Of a stretch of 31,417 nucleotides of DNA, positions 17,079 through 26,292 are shown one piece after another. The position numbers and the translations under genes were made by a program. Positions within the stretch are counted from its first letter, which is position 1. Each line of letters begins with the position of its first letter. Source of the stretch: Promethearchaeota archaeon (GTDB taxonomy: Archaea > Asgardarchaeota > Lokiarchaeia > Sigynarchaeales > SOKP01); assembly GCA_019057775.1 (NCBI GenBank), contig JAHLWT010000176.1, positions 1-31,417 on the forward strand, in the 5' to 3' direction. Under the pieces are notes generated by a model. It did not search any database, had not been told where the DNA came from, and worked only from the letters and a program-made list of their open reading frames with translations.

Positions 17079-17994
17079 TTAATGTAAAATAGTTTCTCCT
17101 TCTATAAATCCGCTTAGTTTTAAACCATTTATCATCATATCAACAAGAAATAGAAAGAATTTTTCATTCCAAAATTTAGAATTAGGTACAAAGGTTGTAT
17201 AATATTTACTTGTTATAAAGTCAATTGATGGATTTTCATTATACCATTCAATTAGGGAGTCCTTTACTTTAAAGTATAGATCTTCCATTTCATTTAAAAT
17301 TTGTTTAAAGTGATTATCTTTCCATACTCCAAAATGACCTAAAGAGATTGAGTTTAAATCGTTTCTGATATCGCGTAATTTATTAAAAGTTTTAAGAAGT
17401 TCTTCCTCATGAAAATCGGGGGGGCATTAAGGGAACAAAAAAAGCATCTTGATCTAACCTTTCTAAAATTGCATCTCCTACAAATATATTTTTATTTTTT
17501 CTGTCAAAAACTGCTATAGAATCCATAGTATGCCCGAAAAAGTTTTTAATTTCCAATTCTAATCCATTTAAATCAATGATATCCCCTTCTTTTAAAGGTG
17601 TAATTTCTTCTTCAAAAGGAATAACATCAGCAACTTCTTGAAACCCTTCTATCATTTTTTCTGGATGTTTTAAGTTTTCTACTGCGTTTTCTGAAGCGAG
17701 TACTTCAATATCTAAATCCTTAATTAAATTCTTCAGTTTTGAGATACCTTGCACATGATCCCAATGAGAATGAGTCAATACAATTTTATGAATGGGATAA
17801 AGTCCAAAATCTTTAAGTTTTTTTAAAATTTTACGTGATTTTATTGTTTCTCCAACATCAATCATCAAACGTGTACCATTATGTTCAATAATATAAATTG
17901 ACAGAAATTTTTGCATTCCCATAGTCATACCATCAATTAAATAATAATTATCACCAAATTTACCCTCAGAATTTATAATTGCTATTATGACCAC
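17079..17994 (-). CDS. MBL-fold metallo-hydrolase, split by a frameshift at a G7 tract
   Basis: From the GTG at 17994 the first frame codes 195 residues with the metallo-beta-lactamase core: LTHSHWDHVQG (H75, H77, D79, H80), FFGHTMDS (H155) and FVGDAI (D174). It stops at 17407, just after a run of seven C on the coding strand (plus-strand G at 17418-17424). Skipping one C joins it to a second open frame, PDFHEEELLKTFNKLRD, then SISLGHFGVW and on to the TAA at 17079, giving about 304 residues in all, the usual length for this archaeal MBL group. The GHFG motif, which should supply a further metal-site residue (H220), lies only in the second part. So this is either a sequencing error, a recent mutation or a length-variable switch. 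Substrate unknown. Confidence 0.85.
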
Positions 17995-18074
17995 CTCTTT
18001 TATTAATTTAAAAATTTACAGAGAGTATTAAGCAAAGATCATTTTTAAATAAATTAGAAAACAAAAACTTCATA

Positions 18075-18089
18075 CAACAACAACAACAA
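18075..18089. repeat. CAA trinucleotide microsatellite
   Basis: Five uninterrupted CAA units lie in the intergenic region between the MBL gene start and the decayed Roadblock copy. No function is apparent. Confidence 0.7.
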
Positions 18090-18094
18090 AAGAA

Positions 18095-18214
18095 TTAAAT
18101 CAATGATTCAAGCCCCGAACTGGAAGCATCTAATTTTAAATTTATATACCAAGTTTCGCTTCTTTAGTAGTTATAATACATAAAATTGATCCTTTTATTT
18201 CACTAAATTATATT
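18095..18214 (-). pseudogene. 3' remnant of a second Roadblock/LC7 gene
   Basis: On the minus strand this stretch ends with codons for INLKLDASSSGLESLI and a TAA (18097-18095), matching the C-terminus of the intact Roadblock protein next door, INLKLDAASSALESLI. Similarity in DNA continues upstream for about 120 bp (against about 18333-18455 of the intact gene), but the frame is broken by stops, including TAG TGA in tandem. The similarity fades near 18214 and the first two thirds of the gene are missing. The remaining 18215-18332 holds nothing I can identify. It is the leftover of a tandem duplication. Confidence 0.8.
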
Positions 18215-18332
18215 AAAACTTCTAAAACGAATTGGAATCTTCGAGTGAGAAAAATAATTATGCTTAACTCATCTTAAGAAATCTATTATGAGAAGTTAAA
18301 TAATTCCAGTTTCAAAAAAAAGTAATAAAATA

Positions 18333-18686
18333 TTATATCAAAGACTCAAGTGCTGAACTTGCAGCATCTAATTTAAGATTAATAATTCCTAGTTTTGCCT
18401 CACGAGTGGCAATTATTATTAAAATATTTCCTTGGATCTCACTGAATAATATTTTTCCTTTTTCAGATTCAATGATAGCACTGTAAAATTGACCTTGTTC
18501 CAATTCTTTGGTTGCTCTCTGACTAGCTTTTAAAATCAAAGTGACCATTGCTGCTACAGCTTCAGGATCAACCCAACCTGGTAAAGCACTACCTTTTATT
18601 AATCCAAATTTCTCAATTAAGGCTGCACCATGAACTCCTTTTATCGCTTTCAAACTAACTAGTATTTCAGTTATTCTTTCACTCAT
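18333..18686 (-). CDS. Roadblock/LC7 domain protein
   Basis: The 117-residue protein is a single Roadblock/longin-like domain: an N-terminal helix (SERITEILVSLKAI), strands GVHGAALIEKFGLIKGSAL (about 17-35), a long central helix (DPEAVAAMVTLILKASQRATKEL, about 40-62), strands FYSAIIESEKGKILFSEI and NILIIIATREAKLGII, and a C-terminal helix. Such proteins form dimers that bind small GTPases (MglB in bacteria; LAMTOR and dynein light chains in eukaryotes) and are strikingly abundant in Asgard archaea. No GTPase gene is visible in this window. A decayed copy follows it directly downstream. The ATG start is at 18686, with a TATA-rich stretch about 45 nt upstream (18729-18743). Confidence 0.9.
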   Translation of the reverse strand: MSERITEILVSLKAIKGVHGAALIEKFGLIKGSALPGWVDPEAVAAMVTLILKASQRATKELEQGQFYSAIIESEKGKILFSEIQGNILIIIATREAKLGIINLKLDAASSALESLI

Positions 18687-18816
18687 TTAACTCAATTTCA
18701 ATTTTAATTGTTGAGATAGTTATTTAGTTATATATATGTATAGAAATTTCACTTAAAAAAACTATTTTTTCTTCATATCTTGAATATATTGGAGTAGAAA
18801 AAATAAGAGGTAATAG

Positions 18817-19839
18817 TTATAGCTTAATAATTTTACCCCATTTATCTAAAACAATTGCAATTATAGTAACGATGATTATCATTAAGATCCCTATAAACAA
18901 ATCAAGACGATAACCAATAATATCAACTATTAAAAATTCCATAACGATTGCGATAATATAGATAATGAATGGATTTTTACCATAACTATCTAGTCCAAAG
19001 ATGGGTTTTTGATACTTTTTATCTATAGCAATGAACAAAAATAAGAGCAAAATTGAAATGCCTAAGCTTATCGTGATATATGATAAAGTTACTTGACGTT
19101 TATTAGCCCACCATCCGGGAATAAGAGAAATTAATAATCCCCCGAAAAAACATATTAAACCTATAATTAAAGAGAACTTATATTTTTGTGTCTCAGAATA
19201 CTCTTTATTGATTAAAAAGAATTCACCAAGGCATGTAGAGTAAATCATTATAGCCGAAAATCCGAAAATTGTTCCTAAAATTCCTCCATGGACACTTACT
19301 ATAGCATATTCTCTCCATCCTCCAGAAGTAAGCATAATTTGATAGAATAAAAGCATGAGTGAGGCAATTCCCGCTCTAATTTTAGGATCTAACCAAAGAA
19401 AAGGCAAAGCAATTAATCCTACCAATCCGAGAGTTGGTAATACATCCCACTGGATAACAAGCATACCATCAATTGTTTTAATCAAAGCACTTTGATCTAT
19501 GAAAACTACTAGCAATCCAAGGAACAATATAATTCCATATCTAATGATAATATGATTAATTGCTTTTTTCACACCATCTCTTTCCTTTCGGCGAAAAAAC
19601 GATAAGGGCATTAAAAATCCCATAAGAATTATGAACGCTGGTGCTCCAACATCAAAAAAATTAATAATGTGAGTCGTTGTTTCATTGGGAGGGTGTTCTA
19701 AAAAGAATCTTAAGGTTCCTTCTCTAATGCCAGCAGGTAGATATAAAGTAACTACTAAAAGCAGCATTATAAAACCTCTGGCATGATCAATCCAATAAAT
19801 TCTTTTAGATTTTTCCCTTTCAGGTCCTAATTCGTTCAA
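18817..19839 (-). CDS. membrane acyltransferase-like protein (HGSNAT/DUF1624-like)
   Basis: This 340-residue protein has about ten transmembrane segments. The opening IYWIDHARGFIMLLLVV (about 14-30) and the PAFIILMGFLMPLSFFRRKERDG block (about 68-90) resemble the heparan-alpha-glucosaminide N-acetyltransferase (DUF1624/DUF5009) group of multi-pass transferases, which carry acyl groups from cytoplasmic acyl-CoA across the membrane to sugars. The active-site His used by HGSNAT is not clearly aligned (an H18 lies in the first motif), so the activity is uncertain. The start is a TTG at 19839, with no nearby ATG. It is divergent from the GNAT gene at 19965 across 125 nt. Confidence 0.65.
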   Translation of the reverse strand: MNELGPEREKSKRIYWIDHARGFIMLLLVVTLYLPAGIREGTLRFFLEHPPNETTTHIINFFDVGAPAFIILMGFLMPLSFFRRKERDGVKKAINHIIIRYGIILFLGLLVVFIDQSALIKTIDGMLVIQWDVLPTLGLVGLIALPFLWLDPKIRAGIASLMLLFYQIMLTSGGWREYAIVSVHGGILGTIFGFSAIMIYSTCLGEFFLINKEYSETQKYKFSLIIGLICFFGGLLISLIPGWWANKRQVTLSYITISLGISILLLFLFIAIDKKYQKPIFGLDSYGKNPFIIYIIAIVMEFLIVDIIGYRLDLFIGILMIIIVTIIAIVLDKWGKIIKL

Positions 19840-19964
19840 TATGAATATCTCTTTTACAAATAAACTAAAATTAAAAAATTAATGTTTATAATAGATATTT
19901 ATATTCTAATCATATTTAAGTATGAAATTTTAGGATTAAACTCTTTATCATTAATGATTGCGAC

Positions 19965-21110
19965 ATGACAAATATTATTTACCGTCATTATAAACGAGGG
20001 GATGAAAAAAGTTTAGCTGATTTATTCATTATTGGTTTTCAACAGAATGGTCTAGGGGCTATAAGGACTTCGAAGAATTGGATCTGGAGATATCCTCAAT
20101 CACCTGGATTTGAACCTGAAATGTGTCAAATCGCTGAAGATGTTGATGTGAATAAAATTGTTGGTGCCGTTTATGCAAATTTAATTGAGGAAGTTCCTTT
20201 TGGAGACAAGAAATATTTAGTTGGAGATATCAATGATGTTACCTGCCATCCAGACTATACAAGGAGAGGTATAGCTACAAGATTAATGGAAATGTCATTA
20301 GATTATATGAGGAAGAAAGGATGTAAATTCTCAATGCTATCAACTGGACTTAGAGGAAATGCCAGGAAATATATTTATAAAAAACTTGGTTATTTTAATT
20401 TTGAAAAAGAAGATATTTTTATCCAATTTCCAAATGTAATTCAATTTGTTAGAAATATTTACGGCTTCTCTCTTTTATTCCCTGCTCTCTTTCTATTTTC
20501 TTTTTTCTCTCGGTATTTAAATAGAATTAGGATTAGGAATAACAATTTTTTCAAGGACATTTCTTATGAAATTAATTACAATACGAAACATTTTAAATAT
20601 ATGAAAGCTGCGAATAATCAGATATCAAAATATTATGATGGATATCCGGAGTATAACAAATCTAAATTTGAATGGGCTCGTATAAAAGTACCTTCAAAGA
20701 GATATAAACCAACTTATATTTTAATGAAAAGAGATAATAAAATCATAGGAGGATCTGTAATTACTCATCAAAATCTTTATGCTTTTAAATATGGTATTAA
20801 AATTAGAATAGGATTAATTCATGAAATATTCCTTGATGAAAAAATTTTTAAAAATAAACAAGATTTACATCTTGGTTATATTTATTTAATTGATAAAATC
20901 ATGAGAGCAGCAACACGGCGCTCAGTAGCACTTTTATTATACTTTTCATCTTCCAGAAATTATAAGTTAAATAATGCTTTCAAAAAGTTTAATTTTTTAA
21001 GACTTCATGATAGTGTGATGATGATTAAAGAATTAGAAGATGATATTAAATTCCCTCGTGTTAAGAAACCACTTTTTATTCCCACTTACCTATCTTTTGG
21101 TGTTCCTTAA
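19965..21110 (+). CDS. GNAT-family N-acetyltransferase with C-terminal extension
   Basis: The N-terminal 150 residues form a GNAT domain: RHYKRGDEKSLADLF (strand and helix 1), VGDINDVTCHPDYTRRGIAT (split as VGDINDVTCHPDY and TRRGIATRLM) containing the acetyl-CoA pyrophosphate loop at about 95-106, and STGLRGNARKYIYKKLGYFNF (in two pieces: STGLRGNAR, KYIYKKLGYF) as motif B. A hydrophobic stretch near 165-182 (FSLLFPALFLFSFFS) could be a membrane anchor or buried helix. The remaining 200 residues look like a second GNAT-like or Eis-type half. The acceptor substrate is unknown. The M28 peptidase gene follows 11 nt after the stop, so they probably form an operon. ATG start. Confidence 0.82.
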   Translation: MTNIIYRHYKRGDEKSLADLFIIGFQQNGLGAIRTSKNWIWRYPQSPGFEPEMCQIAEDVDVNKIVGAVYANLIEEVPFGDKKYLVGDINDVTCHPDYTRRGIATRLMEMSLDYMRKKGCKFSMLSTGLRGNARKYIYKKLGYFNFEKEDIFIQFPNVIQFVRNIYGFSLLFPALFLFSFFSRYLNRIRIRNNNFFKDISYEINYNTKHFKYMKAANNQISKYYDGYPEYNKSKFEWARIKVPSKRYKPTYILMKRDNKIIGGSVITHQNLYAFKYGIKIRIGLIHEIFLDEKIFKNKQDLHLGYIYLIDKIMRAATRRSVALLLYFSSSRNYKLNNAFKKFNFLRLHDSVMMIKELEDDIKFPRVKKPLFIPTYLSFGVP

Positions 21111-21121
21111 AAAATACTAAG

Positions 21122-22327
21122 TTGGAGTTCAAAAAAATGGATTTAGATGAACAGCTTATAGTTGAGATGAAAAGTTTTATACTTGAATTTTGTGAAAAGG
21201 TTGGACCTAGATCTCCATGTAGTAATAATGAGTCCAAGGCAGCCAAATTATTTTACAATAAGCTTAAATCATTAGGTTATGATGTAAAAACCGAAGAGTT
21301 CACTGTTCATCCAGGAGCTTATAAGGCTTCATTCAGATTGCCTATGATCCTTTTTATCCTTTCTATAATATTTTATTGGATTTACCCGTTGTTAAGTTTA
21401 ATAATTAGTATTTTATCTTGTTTAATTTTGATTGGAGAGATGTATTTTGTAAAAGAGGTAATTGACCTTTTTTTTCCTAAGAGACATTCTCAAAATGTAA
21501 TCTCTAAAATAGAATCACAAAATCAAGCTAAAAATTTAATAATAATTGGGAGTCATCTAGATTCTAATTGGGAGTTTCCCCTTATTAGAAAAATCAGATA
21601 TGGATTTATAATCATTATATCTATAAATCTAATATTAAATGTAATTCTGTTAATTATCTTACCTATGAAGATTATTGTTAATTTCCTTGAATTAGAAACT
21701 GATTTTTTCTATTTTGAATTAATTTTTTATTTAATCTTTATAGGATCAATTCCAATTGCATTAATACAATTCTTTTTTATAATATCAAACCAACCAGTAA
21801 TGGGGGCTAATGATAATTTATCAGGAATGGCTGTATGCTATGAGATTGCAAGATATTATAGCCTTTCAGAGAACAGACCAAGGAACACCGAAGTGTGGAT
21901 TAATGCATATGGATGTGAAGAAATCGGCGCAAAAGGAAGCAAATATTTTGTGAAAAAATATTTTAATGCAATCAAGAAAGCAAAAGTAATAAACCTGGAT
22001 ATGGTAGGGTACAAAAATTCACCTATTCTAATCCATAAATCAGAAATTCTTGGATTGGTAAGAATGGATTATAAATTAATAGAATTATTAAATAAATCAG
22101 CTAAAAATCTAAATATAAAAACTAAAATAAGTTCAAGTATGGCTTATACAGATTCATTAAGTTTTGCTAGAAAACAAATATCGGCTGTATCAATGAGTTC
22201 TATGCCACAATCCTCTAAAGAATTATATTATCATACTAGAAATGATGTAATCGACAATTTAGATTTCAAAAATATAACTAAAGTTTATAAGATTTGCATA
22301 GATTTAATTAAAACCATTGATAAATAA
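21122..22327 (+). CDS. M28-family metallopeptidase with inserted transmembrane helices
   Basis: The 401-residue protein carries the di-zinc site of M28 aminopeptidases: H145 and D147 in GSHLDS, D231 in GANDNLSG, catalytic E266 and metal E267 in GCEEIG, D293 in LDMVG and H371 in YYHTRND. Unusually, the catalytic domain is interrupted by hydrophobic segments. Two lie at about 72-111 before the first His, and two to three at about 158-180 and 196-222 between the His/Asp and the next Asp, so the enzyme is anchored in the membrane with the site beside it. The start is TTG at 21122 or the in-frame ATG at 21137. It follows the GNAT gene by 11 nt. Confidence 0.88.
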   Translation: MEFKKMDLDEQLIVEMKSFILEFCEKVGPRSPCSNNESKAAKLFYNKLKSLGYDVKTEEFTVHPGAYKASFRLPMILFILSIIFYWIYPLLSLIISILSCLILIGEMYFVKEVIDLFFPKRHSQNVISKIESQNQAKNLIIIGSHLDSNWEFPLIRKIRYGFIIIISINLILNVILLIILPMKIIVNFLELETDFFYFELIFYLIFIGSIPIALIQFFFIISNQPVMGANDNLSGMAVCYEIARYYSLSENRPRNTEVWINAYGCEEIGAKGSKYFVKKYFNAIKKAKVINLDMVGYKNSPILIHKSEILGLVRMDYKLIELLNKSAKNLNIKTKISSSMAYTDSLSFARKQISAVSMSSMPQSSKELYYHTRNDVIDNLDFKNITKVYKICIDLIKTIDK

Positions 22328-22363
22328 AAAAACATAAAAATTATGCCTTAAGTGTATAAAATC

Positions 22364-23839
22364 ATGGGTTTATATGATGAGTTAGTAAATATTGTAGGGA
22401 ATAAATACTGTTCTGATAAAGATTATATTTGTGTAGGATACTCGAGAGGATTAGATCCTTGTTTACCCGAGATAATACCCCAAATAACAATTCGCCCCGA
22501 ATCAACTGAGCAGGTAGCAGAAATTATTAAAGTTGCAAATAAATATAATACTCCTATTCTCCCTCGAGGAGGCGGGTGTGGCTTAATGGGAGGGAGCAAA
22601 CCCATTAGAAAAGATACTTTACTTATTGATTTAACCAGAATGGATAAGATAATAGATATTGATGATGAAAATCATACTGTAACTGTGCAATGTGGAATTA
22701 ATTGGTCCAGGCTCAATGCAGTTCTTTTTGATAAAGGTTTTTATACGGGGAATATGGGTCCTGGTTCTGGTCTTAATGCTTCAATTGGAGGAGGTTTATC
22801 TCATCATTCTGGAGGTGGAGGTGGATGTGCAAAATATGGAAAATGTAGTGAAAATTGTATTGGATTAGAAGTTGTATTAGGCACGGGTGAAGTGATTAGA
22901 CTTGGTTCTCAGGAGAATCGGTATGTTGAGAAACCATTTGTTCGACTTGCATTAGGACCAGATTTAATGGGTATATTTCTTGGAGATAATGGCACAATGG
23001 GGATAAAAACAACGGCAACAATGAAAATATATCCAAAACCACCATATTTTTCAGGGAAAACATTTTATATCAAGGAACAAACTTATGAAAACACACAGAA
23101 AATTGTGTTAGAAATGAAAAAAAAAGGTTGGTCTCGAGAATTAGGAATTTATGATTTCTTTTTTACACCCCCCCCAGCAGTAATGGGAATTACACTTGAT
23201 AAATCAATTGAGACATGGGGAGATATAAAAGGAGGAGTAATTTTCTATGTGACTGAAGCTTTTGATGAAAAAGTCTTGGAAAGGAATTCCGAAATCTTGG
23301 AGAGCATTGCCGAGAAATATTCAACAAGAGAATTAGGTCCGAGTGCTAGTGAGGGAAACATTACAGATTGGTATTATGGTGAGCAAGGTCATTGGCAAGT
23401 CTATCATCCTTTATTTTCTGTATGTGGTCCAGATTATTTTGCCTGTACTACAGAAGTAATTGTACCAGTATCACGTTTTCCAGAAATATTATATAAATTA
23501 GATGAATGGGAAGAACAAAAGTCTGAAGAACTCTTAAATGCAGATGCTGAGGCTGGAACAAGTCATATTGTCATGTTAAATCATAATAGCTGTTATATTG
23601 GAAGTGGGTTAACTGCCACAACCGATGAGGATTTGAAGGAAGATGTCATTAGTCTATGGAAAGAACAATTTGAGCTATTACTGAAAGCTGGTGGAGTAAT
23701 TTACATGTGTGGGCAAATTGGCTCACAAGTTTTAATAGATTCAAGAATATATGATGAAAGGTTTTATAACATCTTAAAGAAAGTAAAAAATTTAGTTGAT
23801 CCAAATAATATTATTAGCCCTGGAAAATTTAGATTGTAG
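22364..23839 (+). CDS. FAD-binding oxidoreductase, GlcD/D-lactate dehydrogenase type
   Basis: This 491-residue protein (from the ATG at 22364; a GTG 12 nt earlier is possible) is a PCMH/VAO-fold flavoprotein. The FAD domain shows ITIRPESTEQVAEIIKVA, ILPRGGGCGLMGG, and NMGPGSGLNASIGGGLSHHS followed by GGGGGCAKYGKC (about 130-170). The end, LKKVKNLVDPNNIISPGKF, is the typical C-terminus of the lactate/glycolate oxidase branch. Members oxidise 2-hydroxy acids (D-lactate, glycolate, 2-hydroxyglutarate) and pass electrons to an Fe-S partner. That partner is most likely the CCG-domain protein encoded 69 nt downstream. The exact substrate cannot be named. Confidence 0.88.
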   Translation: MGLYDELVNIVGNKYCSDKDYICVGYSRGLDPCLPEIIPQITIRPESTEQVAEIIKVANKYNTPILPRGGGCGLMGGSKPIRKDTLLIDLTRMDKIIDIDDENHTVTVQCGINWSRLNAVLFDKGFYTGNMGPGSGLNASIGGGLSHHSGGGGGCAKYGKCSENCIGLEVVLGTGEVIRLGSQENRYVEKPFVRLALGPDLMGIFLGDNGTMGIKTTATMKIYPKPPYFSGKTFYIKEQTYENTQKIVLEMKKKGWSRELGIYDFFFTPPPAVMGITLDKSIETWGDIKGGVIFYVTEAFDEKVLERNSEILESIAEKYSTRELGPSASEGNITDWYYGEQGHWQVYHPLFSVCGPDYFACTTEVIVPVSRFPEILYKLDEWEEQKSEELLNADAEAGTSHIVMLNHNSCYIGSGLTATTDEDLKEDVISLWKEQFELLLKAGGVIYMCGQIGSQVLIDSRIYDERFYNILKKVKNLVDPNNIISPGKFRL

Positions 23840-23908
23840 CTAATAAAAACCAATAATATAACATTTAATTTTATATTTAAATTTAGAAGAGAGAAGGAAC
23901 AATAAAAA

Positions 23909-25132
23909 ATGACAGAAAAATTTAAGAGACTTGATGATTTGGAAGAAAGAATACTCTCATGTGTTGCAATTGGTGATTGCCGAGGAGCTCTAAAAGGACC
24001 GTACTCCAATCCTTTTCTCGAAATCACATGTCCTATGAGGGATCATGGTCCTGGTTTTGAGGTTTTTTTCGCGAGAGGGAGATTTACTATAGCAAGGGCA
24101 TTGCTTGATGGAAAAATAGAACCAAGTAAAGGGCTTGCGGAAGTTGTTTATCAATGTACTCTATGTGGTGCATGTAGGGAAGTTTGTAATAATCCAGAGA
24201 ATCCTTGCATGAGTAATCCAGCAAGAGAAAGTATCGGTGATCATGTAGAAATTTGGGAAGCATTAAGAGCAGATTTAGTAGATACAGGAGTGGCTCCTTT
24301 AGGTAGACATAAAGAGATTTTCGCTCATGAAGCAAAAGAACATAATCCCTATTTTGAAAATCATAATGATCGACTAATCTGGATCCCCAAAGATTTTGAG
24401 TTTCTGCCTAAGGGTGGAGATGCATTATTTTTTGTAGGATGTACATCCGCTTATCGATTAAATGAAATATCAAAAACATTTCTTGAAATTGCAAACAAAG
24501 CAGGCATTCATTTATCCATAACAGCAGATGAATGGTGTTGTGGTTCTATAAATTTACGATCAGGAGCAGAAGATCTTTTTAAAGAGTTAGTAGAGCACAA
24601 TAAGGATGTTTTTAAAAAAGCAGATGTGGAGAAAATAGTAGTTACGTGTGCTGGTTGCTATAAAACGCTCAAATATGATTATCCAAAATATGTAGAAGAT
24701 TGGGATTTTGAGGTTCTTCATGCAATTGAATTAGTTGATCAATTGATTAATCAGGGGAAAATTAAAATATCAAATAAGATTGAAGGAAAAATTACCTATC
24801 ATGACCCTTGTCATTTAGGTAGACATTCTGGTATTTATGATGCTCCGAGAAATGTGATAAATGCTATAAAACAAGATGCATTTATTGAGATGAGACGTAA
24901 TCGTAAATATTCATATTGTTGCGGAGCAGGTGGAGGATTAAAATCAGGATTTCCAGATTTAGCTATTGAAATAGCTGTTGATAGGATTAGAGAAGCTGAA
25001 GAAACGGGTGCAGATATATTAACTACTACTTGCCCATTCTGCCTAAATAATCTTTTAGATGCAGCAAAGGAAGTTAATTCTCAAATCAAAGTTGTTGAAC
25101 TTCTAGAATTAGTCAAGCAAGCAATTTATTAG
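23909..25132 (+). CDS. CCG-domain Fe-S oxidoreductase (GlcF/HdrB-like), electron partner of the FAD protein
   Basis: The 407-residue protein begins with Fe-S ligand candidates in CVAIGDC and ITCPM (about 15-45), then CTLCGACREVCN (about 84-95). Two CCG domains follow: the first with EWCCGS (about 209-214) and TCAGCYKT (about 247-254); the second with YHDPCHLGRHSG (about 296-307), YCCGAGGG (about 337-344) and TTCPFCLNN (about 371-379). CCG domains hold non-cubane 4Fe-4S clusters in HdrB and electron-transfer roles in GlcF and LutA. The ATG start is preceded by GAAGGA. It follows the FAD oxidase closely and probably takes its electrons to quinone-like or other membrane/soluble acceptors. Confidence 0.88.
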   Translation: MTEKFKRLDDLEERILSCVAIGDCRGALKGPYSNPFLEITCPMRDHGPGFEVFFARGRFTIARALLDGKIEPSKGLAEVVYQCTLCGACREVCNNPENPCMSNPARESIGDHVEIWEALRADLVDTGVAPLGRHKEIFAHEAKEHNPYFENHNDRLIWIPKDFEFLPKGGDALFFVGCTSAYRLNEISKTFLEIANKAGIHLSITADEWCCGSINLRSGAEDLFKELVEHNKDVFKKADVEKIVVTCAGCYKTLKYDYPKYVEDWDFEVLHAIELVDQLINQGKIKISNKIEGKITYHDPCHLGRHSGIYDAPRNVINAIKQDAFIEMRRNRKYSYCCGAGGGLKSGFPDLAIEIAVDRIREAEETGADILTTTCPFCLNNLLDAAKEVNSQIKVVELLELVKQAIY

Positions 25133-25135
25133 TTT

Positions 25136-26152
25136 TTATTTTCTTTTTGTATAACCATTTTCATAGAACCAATCAATTTGGTCCCTAATAGCAATGCGTA
25201 TATTTGTTTTTGGCATTTTTAATTCAGTCCAAGCTTTAGTACAATTAAAAGCTCTATACATCGCGGAAGCAACACTTTCGATAGGCGTTTTTGGGTTCGA
25301 ATGTTTTATCTTACATGATATAAATTCATCTAAAAATGCAAAAGCTTTTACTAACACCATAGGAATCGCAAAATTAGGGGCTTTCATACCCGCTACATCT
25401 GCAATTAAACGTAAAAGATCTCTGAAGGTCAAGTTTTTATTCCCTGCAATATATCTTTCCCCTGGTTTTCCATTTTCTATGGCCAGAACATGAGCCATGG
25501 CAACATCTTTAACGTGCACAACATTTAAGGTAGTATCGACAAATCCCGGCATCTTTCCATTCATAAAATCCATCACAATCCTTCCAGTAGGAGTTGGTTT
25601 GATATCATAAGGTCCCATAGGAGTTGTAGGTAATACTGTACAAATTGGTAAACCTTTTTTATTCCATTTTAAAGCCACTAATTCCCCCAAATACTTAGAT
25701 CTTTTATAGTGTCCGGGTAATTCTTCCTTTGTTGCGAATAATTTTTCATCACCAATTGAACCTTCTGGCGGCATCCCAATTGCACTTTCAGAACTAGTGT
25801 AAACCACTTTTTTTATACCAATGTCCTTTGCTAACTCCAGTAATTTATCAGTAGCTCTAACGTTTACATCGTACATAGCTTTAATCTTTTTAGGATCTGC
25901 CCAAAACCACTTTGCCAAGAATAAGTATATCGCACCGTTATGTATAATATAATTACAGTCATCTAATGCTTTATGGATTGAGTCACTTTCTCTTAAATCT
26001 CCATAAGCAAAATCAATAGGTAAATCTTGAATTGTTTGAAGATTAGAAGTATGCCGTACAAAAGCCTTAACTTCATAACCTTTTGCTAAGGCAGCACGTA
26101 TAATATTCGCACCAATAAAACCATTTGCGCCTGTTATCAATATCTTTGACAA
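25136..26152 (-). CDS. NAD(P)-dependent epimerase/reductase, extended SDR (HpnA-like)
   Basis: The 338-residue extended short-chain dehydrogenase has the Rossmann motif ITGANGFIGANI (about 6-17), acidic/basic second strand AFVRH, AYGDL (about 49-53), catalytic TSSESAIG (about 119-126) and YKRSK (Y149 and K153 by count). The substrate half (LPTTPMGPYDIKPTPTGR, NVVHVKDVAMAHVLA, GERYIAGNKNLTF) closely resembles the group annotated as hopanoid-associated sugar epimerase HpnA or dihydroflavonol-4-reductase-like. Hopanoids are not expected in archaea, so the role is probably in another sugar or lipid-linked reduction. The start is a TTG at 26152 preceded in frame by a stop four codons upstream. It converges on the Fe-S gene, with 3 nt between stops. 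Confidence 0.88.
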   Translation of the reverse strand: MSKILITGANGFIGANIIRAALAKGYEVKAFVRHTSNLQTIQDLPIDFAYGDLRESDSIHKALDDCNYIIHNGAIYLFLAKWFWADPKKIKAMYDVNVRATDKLLELAKDIGIKKVVYTSSESAIGMPPEGSIGDEKLFATKEELPGHYKRSKYLGELVALKWNKKGLPICTVLPTTPMGPYDIKPTPTGRIVMDFMNGKMPGFVDTTLNVVHVKDVAMAHVLAIENGKPGERYIAGNKNLTFRDLLRLIADVAGMKAPNFAIPMVLVKAFAFLDEFISCKIKHSNPKTPIESVASAMYRAFNCTKAWTELKMPKTNIRIAIRDQIDWFYENGYTKRK

Positions 26153-26292
26153 GGAAATTTACCTATGAAAATTACTGTTGTTATTCTGCTATTATATAAA
26201 TACAATCTTAGAAATAAATATAAATATTCAGAATAAAATATTTATTATAGCTGAGTTTTAACACAAATTTCTCTATTTTAGAAGTGGTATCT

